Shown here piece after piece: positions 7,582 through 14,495 of a DNA stretch of 18,654 nt; within the stretch, counting starts at the first letter, position 1; every line of letters begins with the position of its first letter. Source of the stretch: DASUFI01 sp036274635. GTDB taxonomy: Bacteria > Planctomycetota > B15-G4. The stretch covers positions 1-18,654 of the forward strand of contig DASUFI010000210.1 in the NCBI GenBank assembly GCA_036274635.1. Direction: 5' to 3'. The position numbers and the translations under genes were made by a program. The notes below the pieces were generated by a model. That model was not told where the DNA came from. It was given only the letters and a program-made list of their open reading frames with translations, and searched no databases.

Positions 7582-7610
7582 TTGGAAAGGCTCGCGCAGC
7601 GGCCCATAAT
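7582..7610 (+). promoter_or_regulatory. Near-consensus promoter directly before the DprE2-like gene
   Basis: TTGGAA (7582-7587), a 17-base spacer and CATAAT (7605-7610) make one of the best sigma-70-like promoters in the window. ATG 7620 begins nine bases after the -10 box, and there is no ribosome binding site, so transcription should start within a few bases of the start codon. Confidence 0.65.
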
Positions 7611-7619
7611 CCGGATGCG

Positions 7620-8405
7620 ATGGCCGCGACCGACAGCTCGACGCAGCAGGCCGCAGACGGGCAGCGCGCGCTCGTCGTGGGCGGGAGCCTGGGCCTGGGA
7701 TCGGCCCTCGTGCGCCAGCTCGCGCGCGAGGGCTGCCGCGTGGCCGCGCTCTCCCGCAGTGGCGATGATCTCGAGGCGCTGGCGCGCGAGGTCTCGGGGG
7801 AAGCCTCCCGCGCGGGCGGCGCGCTCTTCGTCCACGTGCACGACGTCCGCGACACCGCGGCGGTCCCCGCCCTGTTCGAGACCATCGTGCGCGAGCTGGG
7901 CGGCTTGGACCTGCTGGTCTACACGGCGGCCATCATGCCGTCCGTCGGGCGCACGGAGTACGACACCGAGAAGGACCTCGACATCCTGGCCGTCAACTTC
8001 GGCGGCCTGCTGGCCTGGGGCAACCAGGCGGCGCAGCTCTTCCGCACGCAGCGTGCCGGCGCCTTGGTCGGCATCTCGTCCATCGCTGGCAACCGCGGGC
8101 GCAAGGGCAACCCGGCCTACGGCGCCTCCAAGGCCGCCATGGACAACTGGCTCGAGGCGCTGAGGAACCGCCTGGCAGGCGAGGGCGTGCACGTGTGCAC
8201 CGTCAAGCCCGGCTACATGGCGACACGCATGACCGCCGGGATGGACAAGCTGTTCTGGGTGGCCAGCCCCGAGCAGGCAGCCGCCGAGGTGCTGCAGGCC
8301 GCGCGCACGGGCGTCAATGTGCGCTACGTGTTGCGGCGCTGGCGCGTCGTCGGCACGCTGCTGCACTTCATCCCCTCCTTCGTGTTCCGCCGGCTGGAGT
8401 TCTGA
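7620..8405 (+). CDS. Short-chain dehydrogenase/reductase, DprE2-like
   Basis: The product has 261 residues. VVGGSLGLG (19-27) is the NAD(P)-binding glycine motif, a little divergent from T-G-x-x-x-G-x-G. S154, Y167 and K171 form the catalytic Ser-Tyr-x-x-x-Lys set, and PGYMATRM (197-204) is the usual segment after it. The end, LLHFIPSFVFRRLEF, closely resembles the end of mycobacterial DprE2, which reduces decaprenylphosphoryl-2-keto-ribose to the arabinose epimer. The downstream flavin oxidase overlaps it by one base (TGATG at 8403-8407), so the two are translationally coupled, as expected for an oxidase/reductase epimerase pair. The start at 7620 fits the short N-terminus and the promoter. 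The DprE2 substrate is inferred from pairing and C-terminus; a different polyprenyl sugar is possible. Confidence 0.8.
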   Translation: MAATDSSTQQAADGQRALVVGGSLGLGSALVRQLAREGCRVAALSRSGDDLEALAREVSGEASRAGGALFVHVHDVRDTAAVPALFETIVRELGGLDLLVYTAAIMPSVGRTEYDTEKDLDILAVNFGGLLAWGNQAAQLFRTQRAGALVGISSIAGNRGRKGNPAYGASKAAMDNWLEALRNRLAGEGVHVCTVKPGYMATRMTAGMDKLFWVASPEQAAAEVLQAARTGVNVRYVLRRWRVVGTLLHFIPSFVFRRLEF

Positions 8406-9862
8406 TGGCGCCCGGCATCGCGACCCGGGGGCCGCGACGGAGCTACGAGCTGGTCGAGGGCTGGGGCATGGCGGTGGCCGCGCCCGCGCGCGTGCTGCGC
8501 CCGCGCAATCTGGACGAGATCCGCGCCAGCTTCGAGCTCGCGCGCCGCGACGGCGTGCCGCTGGGCCTGCGCGGCGCGGGCAACAGCTACGGCGACGCCT
8601 CGGTCAATGCGACCGGCCACGTGCTCGACATCTCGCGCATGGACCGCATCCTGCGCTGGGACCCGGCCACGGGCGTCGCCGAGCTGGAGCCGGGCGTCAC
8701 GCTGCGCCAGCTCTGGCGGCACATCCTCCCCGACGGCTGGTGGCCGCGCGTGGTGTCCGGGACGATGTTCCCCACCGTGGCCGGCGCCCTGGCCATGAAC
8801 ACCCACGGCAAGAACAACTACGTCGCGGGCACCTTCGGCGACGCCTGCCTCGAGTTCGACATCGTGCTGCCGTCGGGCGAGGTTCGCACCGCCAGCCGCG
8901 AGCGCGAGCCCGAGCTGTTCCACGCCGCCATCGGCGGCTTCGGCATGCTGGGCTGCTTCAGTCGCATCGTGCTGCAGACCCACCGCGTGCACTCGGGCAA
9001 CCTGCGAGTCAAGGCGCTGCGCGGGCGCAACCTGCGCGAGGTGCTGGATCTGATGGAGTCGCGCCGCGAGACGGCCGACTACCTGGTGGGCTGGATCGAC
9101 GCCTTCCCGGCCGGCGCGCGCAGCGGCCGCGGCCTGGTGCACGCGGCCAGCTACCTGCAGCCGGGCGAGGATCCCGAGCCGGGCAAGACGCTGCGCGTGA
9201 GCCACCAGGAGCTGCCACCCACCATCCTGGGTTTCCCCAAGTCCGACGTCTGGCGCATCCTGCGGCGGTTCAACAACGACGCCGGCATGCGGCTGATCAA
9301 TGCCGCCAAGTATCTGGCCGGCTACGTCGAGGCGGCGCAGGGGCCGCGGCTGCAGAGCCATGCGGGCTTCGCCTTCCTGCTGGACTACGTGCCCAACTGG
9401 AAGTTCGCCTACGGCACCGAGCCCGGGCGGCGCGGGCTGATCCAGTTCCAGTCCTTCCTGCCGCACGCCGCGGCGCACGACACCTGGCACGGGATGCTCG
9501 TGCGCTGCCGCGCCGCGCGCCTGCTGCCGTACCTGGGCGTGCTCAAGCGCCACCGCAGCGACCCGTTCTGGATGACGCACGCCGTGGACGGCTGGAGCCT
9601 GGCCCTGGACTTCAAGGTGACGCCCGAGAACCGCGCGCGCCTGTGGGAGCATTGCCGCGCGATGAGCGAGACGGTGATCGCGGCCGGCGGGCGCTTCTAC
9701 TTCGCCAAGGACCTCGTGCTCGGGCCCGACGCGGTGGCGCGCTTCCTGCCGCCGGCCGACCTCGAGCGCTTCCTCGCGCTCAAGCGCCGCCTCGACCCCG
9801 AGGGCCTGCTGCAGACCAACCTCTCGCGGCGCGTGCTCGGCGCGCTCGCGGGATCGCGCTGA
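8405..9862 (+). CDS. FAD-binding oxidase, DprE1-like (decaprenylphosphoryl-ribose 2'-oxidase family)
   Basis: This 485-residue enzyme starts at the ATG overlapping the stop of the SDR gene. LRGAGNSYGDASVN (55-68) and the VSGTMFPTVAGALAMNTHGK stretch (117-136) form the FAD domain of the vanillyl-alcohol-oxidase superfamily. H134 in HGKN matches His132 of Mycobacterium DprE1, and K435 in YFAKD matches the active-site Lys418. The end (LKRRLDPEGLLQTNLSRRVL) matches the C-terminus of DprE1. At the place of the benzothiazinone-reactive Cys387 in GWNICVDF, this protein has GWSLALDF, so A400 replaces the cysteine. The expected reaction is oxidation of a polyprenyl-phosphoryl pentose at C2 to a keto sugar, then reduced by the partner SDR. 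Its substrate here is unproven; alditol oxidase-like relatives are the main alternative. Confidence 0.85.
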   Translation: MAPGIATRGPRRSYELVEGWGMAVAAPARVLRPRNLDEIRASFELARRDGVPLGLRGAGNSYGDASVNATGHVLDISRMDRILRWDPATGVAELEPGVTLRQLWRHILPDGWWPRVVSGTMFPTVAGALAMNTHGKNNYVAGTFGDACLEFDIVLPSGEVRTASREREPELFHAAIGGFGMLGCFSRIVLQTHRVHSGNLRVKALRGRNLREVLDLMESRRETADYLVGWIDAFPAGARSGRGLVHAASYLQPGEDPEPGKTLRVSHQELPPTILGFPKSDVWRILRRFNNDAGMRLINAAKYLAGYVEAAQGPRLQSHAGFAFLLDYVPNWKFAYGTEPGRRGLIQFQSFLPHAAAHDTWHGMLVRCRAARLLPYLGVLKRHRSDPFWMTHAVDGWSLALDFKVTPENRARLWEHCRAMSETVIAAGGRFYFAKDLVLGPDAVARFLPPADLERFLALKRRLDPEGLLQTNLSRRVLGALAGSR

Positions 9863-9896
9863 CGCGACGCGCCGCCCAGGCCGCGAAGTCGCCGGG

Positions 9897-9902
9897 TACG
9901 AT
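9897..9902 (+). promoter_or_regulatory. Candidate -10 box TACGAT upstream of the SGNH gene
   Basis: TACGAT lies 50 bases before ATG 9953 and six before the upstream ATG 9909. It repeats the TACGATG box at 661. No clear -35 element accompanies it, so the call is tentative. Confidence 0.3.
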
Positions 9903-9908
9903 GAGGCG

Positions 9909-9956
9909 ATGCCCGGCCGATTCCCGGACGGCAGCCGCAGGAGCGGATCCCGATGA
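9909..9956 (+). other. Possible 15-codon upstream reading frame overlapping the SGNH start
   Basis: ATG 9909 opens a frame of 15 codons whose TGA (9954-9956) overlaps the start of the next gene as ATGA. The product would be a short basic peptide with four arginines. The true start has its own AGGAG at 9939-9943, so the frame may be chance, but the stop-start overlap would permit coupled translation. Confidence 0.25.
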
Positions 9957-11170
9957 GTCGTGAGTCACTCGCCAAGCTGGCGATCGTCCTCGTCACGGCC
10001 GCCGTGTGCGGCGGGCTGCTGTGGTGGTCGCAGGCGCACGCCCCGGCGGGCGGGTCGGGCTCGGCGTCGGTGTCGGGCGGCGCGGGCGGGGCCCCGGGCG
10101 ACGGGGCGGGCGAGGGCATGGGCGGCGCGCTGCCGCCGGGCGCCGCCGACACCCGCCTGCTCGACCCCGCGTCGCTGCCCGGCACCGTGCTGGACGAGGC
10201 CACGGCCACCACGATGTTCCGCGGCCTGCGCATCGGCGAGCGCGAGATGTACGACCCTGTCGCCTACGTGGTCCTCAAGCCCAGCCACACCTCGGAGTGG
10301 AAGTGGCCCGAGCACCCCACGGGCAAGATCCTCATGGTCGCCAACAACCTCGGCTTCCGCGAGGACACCGACACGCAGGTGGAGAAGCAGGGCCCGCGCG
10401 TCCTCGTCGCCGGCGACAGCCAGACCGACGGGCTCGTCTGGAACACGGAGTCCTTCTCCAACGTGCTCGAGGACCGGCTCAACGCGCGGCCCGGGGCGGT
10501 GCGCTGCGAGGTGATCAACGCCGGCGTCGGCGGCTCGGGCCCGCAGAACTACCTCGGGACCCTGAAGCGCAACCTCTACCTGAAGCCCGACGTCTTCGTC
10601 GCCGTGCTCTTCACCGGCAACGACTTCGTCAACGCGCTGGCCGTCTCGGACTTCTTCACCAAGCGCAAGGAGGGCCAGGGGAAGCCGATCAAGGACTACC
10701 AGGTCACGATGATGGCCGCCAACAAGAAGTGGGGGCCTGTCGTGCTGGACCGCTTCAACCAGGCGCTCAAGTTCCAGCGCTTCCCGGAGGACGCCGACAT
10801 CGCCCTGAAGGCCGCGGTCGACGCCTTCCTCGAGATGGCGCGCATCTGCCGCGACGAGCACATCGAGTTCCTGGTCGCCATCCTGCCCGTCAAGGCCGAC
10901 GTCGACACCGACGAGCAGCAGACCTTCCACGACCTCATCGCGTCGCTGCACATGACCGAGGAGGAGTTCCGCATCAACCAGCGGCTGGGCGACGCGCTGG
11001 GCGAGGCGCTGCGCGCGCAGGGCGTGCGGGTGCTGGACCTCGCCCCCGGGCTGCGCGCGGACCCCGGCGTGTCGCACTACTGGGTCAAGGACTGGCACCT
11101 CAACGTCAACGGCCACGCGCTGGTGGCGAGGCTGCTGCAGCCGGTCGTGGAGCCGCTGCTCCCGCGCTGA
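9953..11170 (+). CDS. SGNH/GDSL-type hydrolase, membrane-anchored or exported
   Basis: The 405-residue product starts at ATG 9953, with AGGAG nine bases upstream. Residues about 8-24 form a hydrophobic anchor or signal sequence, followed by a Gly/Ala/Ser-rich linker (about 30-62), so the enzyme domain sits outside the membrane. VAGDSQTDG (152-160) is block I with nucleophile S156. NAGVGGSGPQNY (189-200) supplies the block II glycine, and TGNDF (221-225) is block III with N223. DWHLNVNGH (380-388) is block V and gives the Asp/His pair. These four blocks define a serine esterase or acyltransferase, commonly acting on acylated polysaccharide in the envelope. It follows the DprE-like pair on the same strand after 90 bases, which suggests but does not prove a shared function. 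The natural acyl substrate is unknown. Confidence 0.85.
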   Translation: MSRESLAKLAIVLVTAAVCGGLLWWSQAHAPAGGSGSASVSGGAGGAPGDGAGEGMGGALPPGAADTRLLDPASLPGTVLDEATATTMFRGLRIGEREMYDPVAYVVLKPSHTSEWKWPEHPTGKILMVANNLGFREDTDTQVEKQGPRVLVAGDSQTDGLVWNTESFSNVLEDRLNARPGAVRCEVINAGVGGSGPQNYLGTLKRNLYLKPDVFVAVLFTGNDFVNALAVSDFFTKRKEGQGKPIKDYQVTMMAANKKWGPVVLDRFNQALKFQRFPEDADIALKAAVDAFLEMARICRDEHIEFLVAILPVKADVDTDEQQTFHDLIASLHMTEEEFRINQRLGDALGEALRAQGVRVLDLAPGLRADPGVSHYWVKDWHLNVNGHALVARLLQPVVEPLLPR

Positions 11171-11173
11171 GGC

Positions 11174-13363
11174 CTACTTGGAGAAGATGGGCTGGAAGTC
11201 GGCCGGCAGCGGCACCTTCAGCAGCGTCCAGCTGGCGGCCGCGTCGCGCGAGAGCCAGGCGCCCTCGTAGCTGCCCACCAGCAGCGCGTGATCCCGCTCG
11301 AAGGTGGGCGAGCGCTCCATGCACAGCACGAGGCGCGGGCCGCCGGGGGGACGGCTCCAGGTGGCGCCGCCATCGCGCGTGACGAGGACGCCGTCGGTTT
11401 CGGAGCCGGCGAAGGCCTGGCCGTCGCGCGCGAAGTCGGGCGACAGCTCCACGTACTCGAAGCGCATCGGTCCGGCGTCGAGGTGCTTCCAGGTCGCGCC
11501 GTCGTCGCGCGAGAGGTGCAGGCCGCTCTGCCGCGAGCACACCAGCAGCGTGTCGGGCGGCGGATCCGCGCCGTCGCTGGCGCCGTCGGGCGCCGCACCC
11601 GGCGCGAGCGCCACGCTGGCGAGGTCCGTGGCCTCCAGCGTGTTGACGCGCTGGAAGCCCTGGCCGCGGTCGTCCGAGCGCAGCAGGCCGCGGGGGCCGG
11701 CCAGGTACATGCGGCCGCGCGCCTCCCAGTCGCTGGCGAAGACCATGTCCTCCACGGCCAGGTCGTCGCGCTGGGTCCACGTGGCGCCGCGATCGGTGCT
11801 GCGCGCGAAGTGGCCGCTGATGGGGATCGCCGTGTCCACGTAGGTGGCGAGGTAGGCGAAGATCTCCCCGCTGGTCGTGAAGTCCGGCGCGAGCAGGAGC
11901 GCGCGCGCGAAGGCCTTTTCCATCGGCAGGATGGGGCGCGCCTTCGCGCCGCCTTCGCTGCTGAGCAGGACGCGGTTGGGAGTGCCCACCAGCAGCATCC
12001 CGTCGACGTGCAGGTCGGGCGAGACGGCGATGCCGTCGGGGAACATCCAGCCCAGCGTGTTGAGCCGCTTCCAGGCCATGCCGTCCGCGACGCCCAGGTC
12101 GAGCTCGCTGGCGAGCGGGAGCTTCGGGCCCGTGGGCTCGCTGGCGGGCGGCGCCGGCTCCGCGCCGGCGGGCCGGCCCTCGACCAGTCCCAGGCCGTAG
12201 GTGGACAGCCAGAGCGTGCCGTCGTCGGCGAAGTGCTGCGAGAAGGCGAGGTTGCGCACGATGCACGGCTGCAGCACGTCGAGCCACTGCCAGCCCTTGC
12301 CGCCTTCGTGCGAGACGTACAGGCCCTCGAAGGTGGCGGCGTACACCGTGTGGTCGTGCGCGAAGTCGGGGGACGGCATCGTCCCGAAGTAGTGCCTGGG
12401 CGACTGATCGGTCTGCGGGCGGAAGCCCGCGCGGTCCTCGCTCCAGCGGCCGTCGGGCGCGCGCACCCAGACGCCGTCGGTGGCCGTCGACGCGAAGACC
12501 AGCGTGGCGCCGTGCTCGTCCTGCGCCAGGGCCAGCTGCAGCACGTGCCACGCGTTGCCCGCCGCGCCATCCCGCTGCCAGGTGACGCCCCCGTCGTCGC
12601 TGCGCTGCACCCCCGCGTGCGTGCCCAGCCAGAGCGTGCGCCCGCCAGCGTCGGCCTGGACGACCTCCAGCCCGCCCACCGCCGGCGACGGGAGCTGACT
12701 GAACGTGGCGCCGCCGTCCGTGGACGCGACGAGCCGGCGACCCTCGAGCACGGCCCACAGCGTCTGGTCCGCGGAGAAGCCGGGCGAGAAGTGGATGTCC
12801 TGCACACTGCCCGCGATCGAACCGGACACGGGCTCGGTGGCGGCCGGCAGCGCGGCCGGCGTCCACGTCGCGCCGCGGTCGTGCGAGAACCACACCCCGT
12901 CGCGCGCCGAGCCCAGCGCCAGCAGCCCGTCCTTCACGAAGTCCGGAGACAGGGCGAGCGCGCGCACCACGCGCAGGCCGGGAGGCAGCGGCAGGTTCTC
13001 CCAGTGCTCGCCGGCGTCATGGCTGACGTAGAGGCGCGTCATCTCCGCGCAGTAGAGCGTGCGATCCTGCGCGAAGCCGGGCGACACGGCGATGAACCGG
13101 ACGCTGCCGGTCTCGAGGCCGGCGTTCATGACCTCGTAGCTCTGCCCCGCGTCCCGCGAGCGCAGCAGCACGCTGAAGCGGCTCAGCGAGAGGAACAGCG
13201 TGCGATCGCGCGCGAAGTCGGGCGAGATGGCCCAGGCGTCCACCGCGTCGTGCGGCGAGTGCCAGAACCAGGCCCGAGCCGGAGCCGCCAGCAGCAGCGC
13301 CGTCAACAGCAGCGTGCACGTGCGCCATGGCCGCATTCGGCGGAGAAACAGGGCGCGCAGCAT
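11174..13363 (-). CDS. Secreted Asp-box (BNR-like/sortilin-type) beta-propeller protein
   Basis: This 729-residue protein starts at ATG 13363; an in-frame ATG at 13336 is an alternative. A signal peptide covers about 1-31 (hydrophobic LLLTALLLAAPARA). The rest carries about eleven Asp-box motifs of the form S-x-D-x-G-x-x-W/F, such as SRDAGQSYE, SHDAGEHWE, STDGGATFS, SDDGGVTWQ and TRDGGATWS. Each tends to follow a strand segment such as SPDFARDRTLF, SPGFAQDRTLY and SPDFAHDHTVY. This fits one or two propeller domains as in sortilin/VPS10 and bacterial exo-sialidase-like or photosystem-assembly-like proteins. No sialidase arginine triad or catalytic motif is recognisable, so a binding or scaffolding role outside the cell is likeliest. 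The stop is only three bases from that of the SGNH gene. Two cysteines in the mid region (LYCAEM; LQPCIV) break an otherwise Cys-poor chain. Confidence 0.8.
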   Translation of the reverse strand: MLRALFLRRMRPWRTCTLLLTALLLAAPARAWFWHSPHDAVDAWAISPDFARDRTLFLSLSRFSVLLRSRDAGQSYEVMNAGLETGSVRFIAVSPGFAQDRTLYCAEMTRLYVSHDAGEHWENLPLPPGLRVVRALALSPDFVKDGLLALGSARDGVWFSHDRGATWTPAALPAATEPVSGSIAGSVQDIHFSPGFSADQTLWAVLEGRRLVASTDGGATFSQLPSPAVGGLEVVQADAGGRTLWLGTHAGVQRSDDGGVTWQRDGAAGNAWHVLQLALAQDEHGATLVFASTATDGVWVRAPDGRWSEDRAGFRPQTDQSPRHYFGTMPSPDFAHDHTVYAATFEGLYVSHEGGKGWQWLDVLQPCIVRNLAFSQHFADDGTLWLSTYGLGLVEGRPAGAEPAPPASEPTGPKLPLASELDLGVADGMAWKRLNTLGWMFPDGIAVSPDLHVDGMLLVGTPNRVLLSSEGGAKARPILPMEKAFARALLLAPDFTTSGEIFAYLATYVDTAIPISGHFARSTDRGATWTQRDDLAVEDMVFASDWEARGRMYLAGPRGLLRSDDRGQGFQRVNTLEATDLASVALAPGAAPDGASDGADPPPDTLLVCSRQSGLHLSRDDGATWKHLDAGPMRFEYVELSPDFARDGQAFAGSETDGVLVTRDGGATWSRPPGGPRLVLCMERSPTFERDHALLVGSYEGAWLSRDAAASWTLLKVPLPADFQPIFSK

Positions 13364-13373
13364 GGGATCGCGG

Positions 13374-13402
13374 ATTATGTCACATCGTCAGCACCCCGCC
13401 AA
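13374..13402 (-). promoter_or_regulatory. Promoter with leaderless geometry for the Asp-box gene
   Basis: On the minus strand TTGGCG (13402-13397), a 17-base spacer and CATAAT (13379-13374) precede ATG 13363 by ten bases. No ribosome binding site is present. The box and following bases (CATAATCCG) are identical to those before the DprE2-like gene. Confidence 0.6.
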
Positions 13403-13436
13403 TGCGCACGCCGCGCGACGCGGACAAGGACGCCGC

Positions 13437-14309
13437 TCACCGCAGCCGCGGCAGGAACATGGGCACGCGCTCACGATGCGCGGCATACTCCGGATGCAGG
13501 GCGACGAGATCGCGCTCCTCCCAGCGGATCGCCGCGAGGATGTAGAGCGTGCAGACGCTCGCGAACAGCAGGTGGGCCGCGGTCATCGTCGGCGCCGCCC
13601 AGAACACGATGAACCAGCCGACGTACAGCGGGTGCCGCACCATGCCGTACAGCCCCGGCGTCGCGAACGGCAGGTGCGTGCAGGCCCATCCGCGGAAGTG
13701 CAGCCACGTCTGCCGCACGCCGAAGAGATCGAAGTGGTTGATGAGGAAGGTGCTGGCCAGCAGCAGCGCCCAGCCGGCGCCGTAGACCGCCAGCACCACG
13801 CCGCGGGCCAGGGGGCTCTGCACGTCCCACACGACGCCGCCGAGCGGCCTCCACGCCACGAACAGCGCGCCCATGAGCAGGCACGAGAGCAGCACGTAGG
13901 TGGGGCGCTCCGCCGGCTGCGGGATGTAGCGCGTGATCCAGGCCTTGAACCAGGGCCGCGCCATGACGCTGTGCTGCACTGCGAAGGCGAGCAGCAGCGC
14001 GAGGTCGACCAGCAGCGCGGGGCCGGTCGGACCCGCCGCCGGAGCATCGAGCCGCGTCGGCGTGAGGATGTTGCCCAGGTAGCCGAAGGCGTACGCGAAG
14101 GTGGCGAGGCACAGCGCGTAGCACAGCAGGCCGTAGACGAGGATGCCCACGCGGTGCGCGGACGACGCCGCGACGGGCGCCCCCGGCAGGGCCTGCAGGC
14201 CCATGAGGTGCCAGCGCGACGGCGCCGGTTGGCTGTCCGCCGGCGCGGCGGCCGCCAGGCAGGTGCGGATGGCGTGGGCGCTGCGAGGTGATTCGGTCGG
14301 GGTGGTCAT
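13437..14309 (-). CDS. mddA: MddA-like methanethiol S-methyltransferase (NnrU/ICMT-type membrane protein)
   Basis: The 290-residue protein starts at ATG 14309, preceded by AGGAG at a good distance. About five or six membrane helices follow an N-terminal extension of some 50 residues that looks disordered. QHSVMARPWFK (112-122), ERPTYVLLS (134-142), INHFDLFGVRQ (190-200), VRHPLYVGW (224-232) and RWEERDL (262-268) match the methanethiol methyltransferase pattern, from QHS to the SAM-binding RHPLY...EE motif. MddA methylates methanethiol, using SAM, to dimethyl sulfide. The enzyme would work in the inner membrane. The gene is divergent from a TetR regulator across 186 bases holding a palindrome, so it is probably the repressor's target. 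The alternative is another NnrU-family methyltransferase; HFDLFGVRQ and the spacing of the motifs favour MddA. The long N-terminus might instead start at M36. Confidence 0.75.
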   Translation of the reverse strand: MTTPTESPRSAHAIRTCLAAAAPADSQPAPSRWHLMGLQALPGAPVAASSAHRVGILVYGLLCYALCLATFAYAFGYLGNILTPTRLDAPAAGPTGPALLVDLALLLAFAVQHSVMARPWFKAWITRYIPQPAERPTYVLLSCLLMGALFVAWRPLGGVVWDVQSPLARGVVLAVYGAGWALLLASTFLINHFDLFGVRQTWLHFRGWACTHLPFATPGLYGMVRHPLYVGWFIVFWAAPTMTAAHLLFASVCTLYILAAIRWEERDLVALHPEYAAHRERVPMFLPRLR

Positions 14310-14495
14310 CGGAGCTCCTGCGGCTGAGGCGGGTTGCGGCCCGCGAACGGCGGCACCATGCCGGCGTCGCAGGCGCAGAAGCTATGGGGTCCGGCGCGCT
14401 CGGACGCTTGACTGCCGGTCAACCTGCGGTGTACTTCGAGTCAACCTTGCGCGCGGATGGCCGCCGCGGTGGGCCCCACGGCGAACGGAGGTGCG
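14310..14495. promoter_or_regulatory. Divergent mddA/TetR control region
   Basis: The region holds the operator candidate at 14408-14451. TTGACT at 14408-14413 could be a -35 for the TetR gene but lacks a good -10. On the other strand CATAGC (14386-14381) is a weak -10 for mddA, giving a leader of about 65 bases. Confidence 0.4.
14408..14451. promoter_or_regulatory. Candidate TetR operator: TTGAC-N5-GTCAA plus a direct repeat
   Basis: TTGAC (14408-14412) and GTCAA (14418-14422) are perfect inverted arms around a five-base spacer. GTCAACCTGCG (14418-14428) recurs as GTCAACCTTGCG at 14440-14451, 22 bases apart, or two helical turns. The first half-site overlaps a TTGACT -35-like hexamer. This arrangement between mddA and its divergent TetR gene is what an autoregulated repressor operator would look like. 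Confidence 0.55.

Noticed and set aside
9953..11170. A lipoprotein assignment for the SGNH hydrolase
   Set aside because: The only cysteine near the hydrophobic segment (C19) is inside it and is not in a proper lipobox followed by a linker.
11288..13612. A 774-codon plus-strand open frame
   Set aside because: It is antisense to the Asp-box protein, whose repeat pattern and signal peptide establish the minus strand as coding.
14457..14495. Upstream ATG 14457 as the start of the TetR gene
   Set aside because: The ATG at 14496 has GGAGGT directly upstream and gives the usual short N-terminus; 14457 lacks a ribosome binding site and would begin close to the operator.
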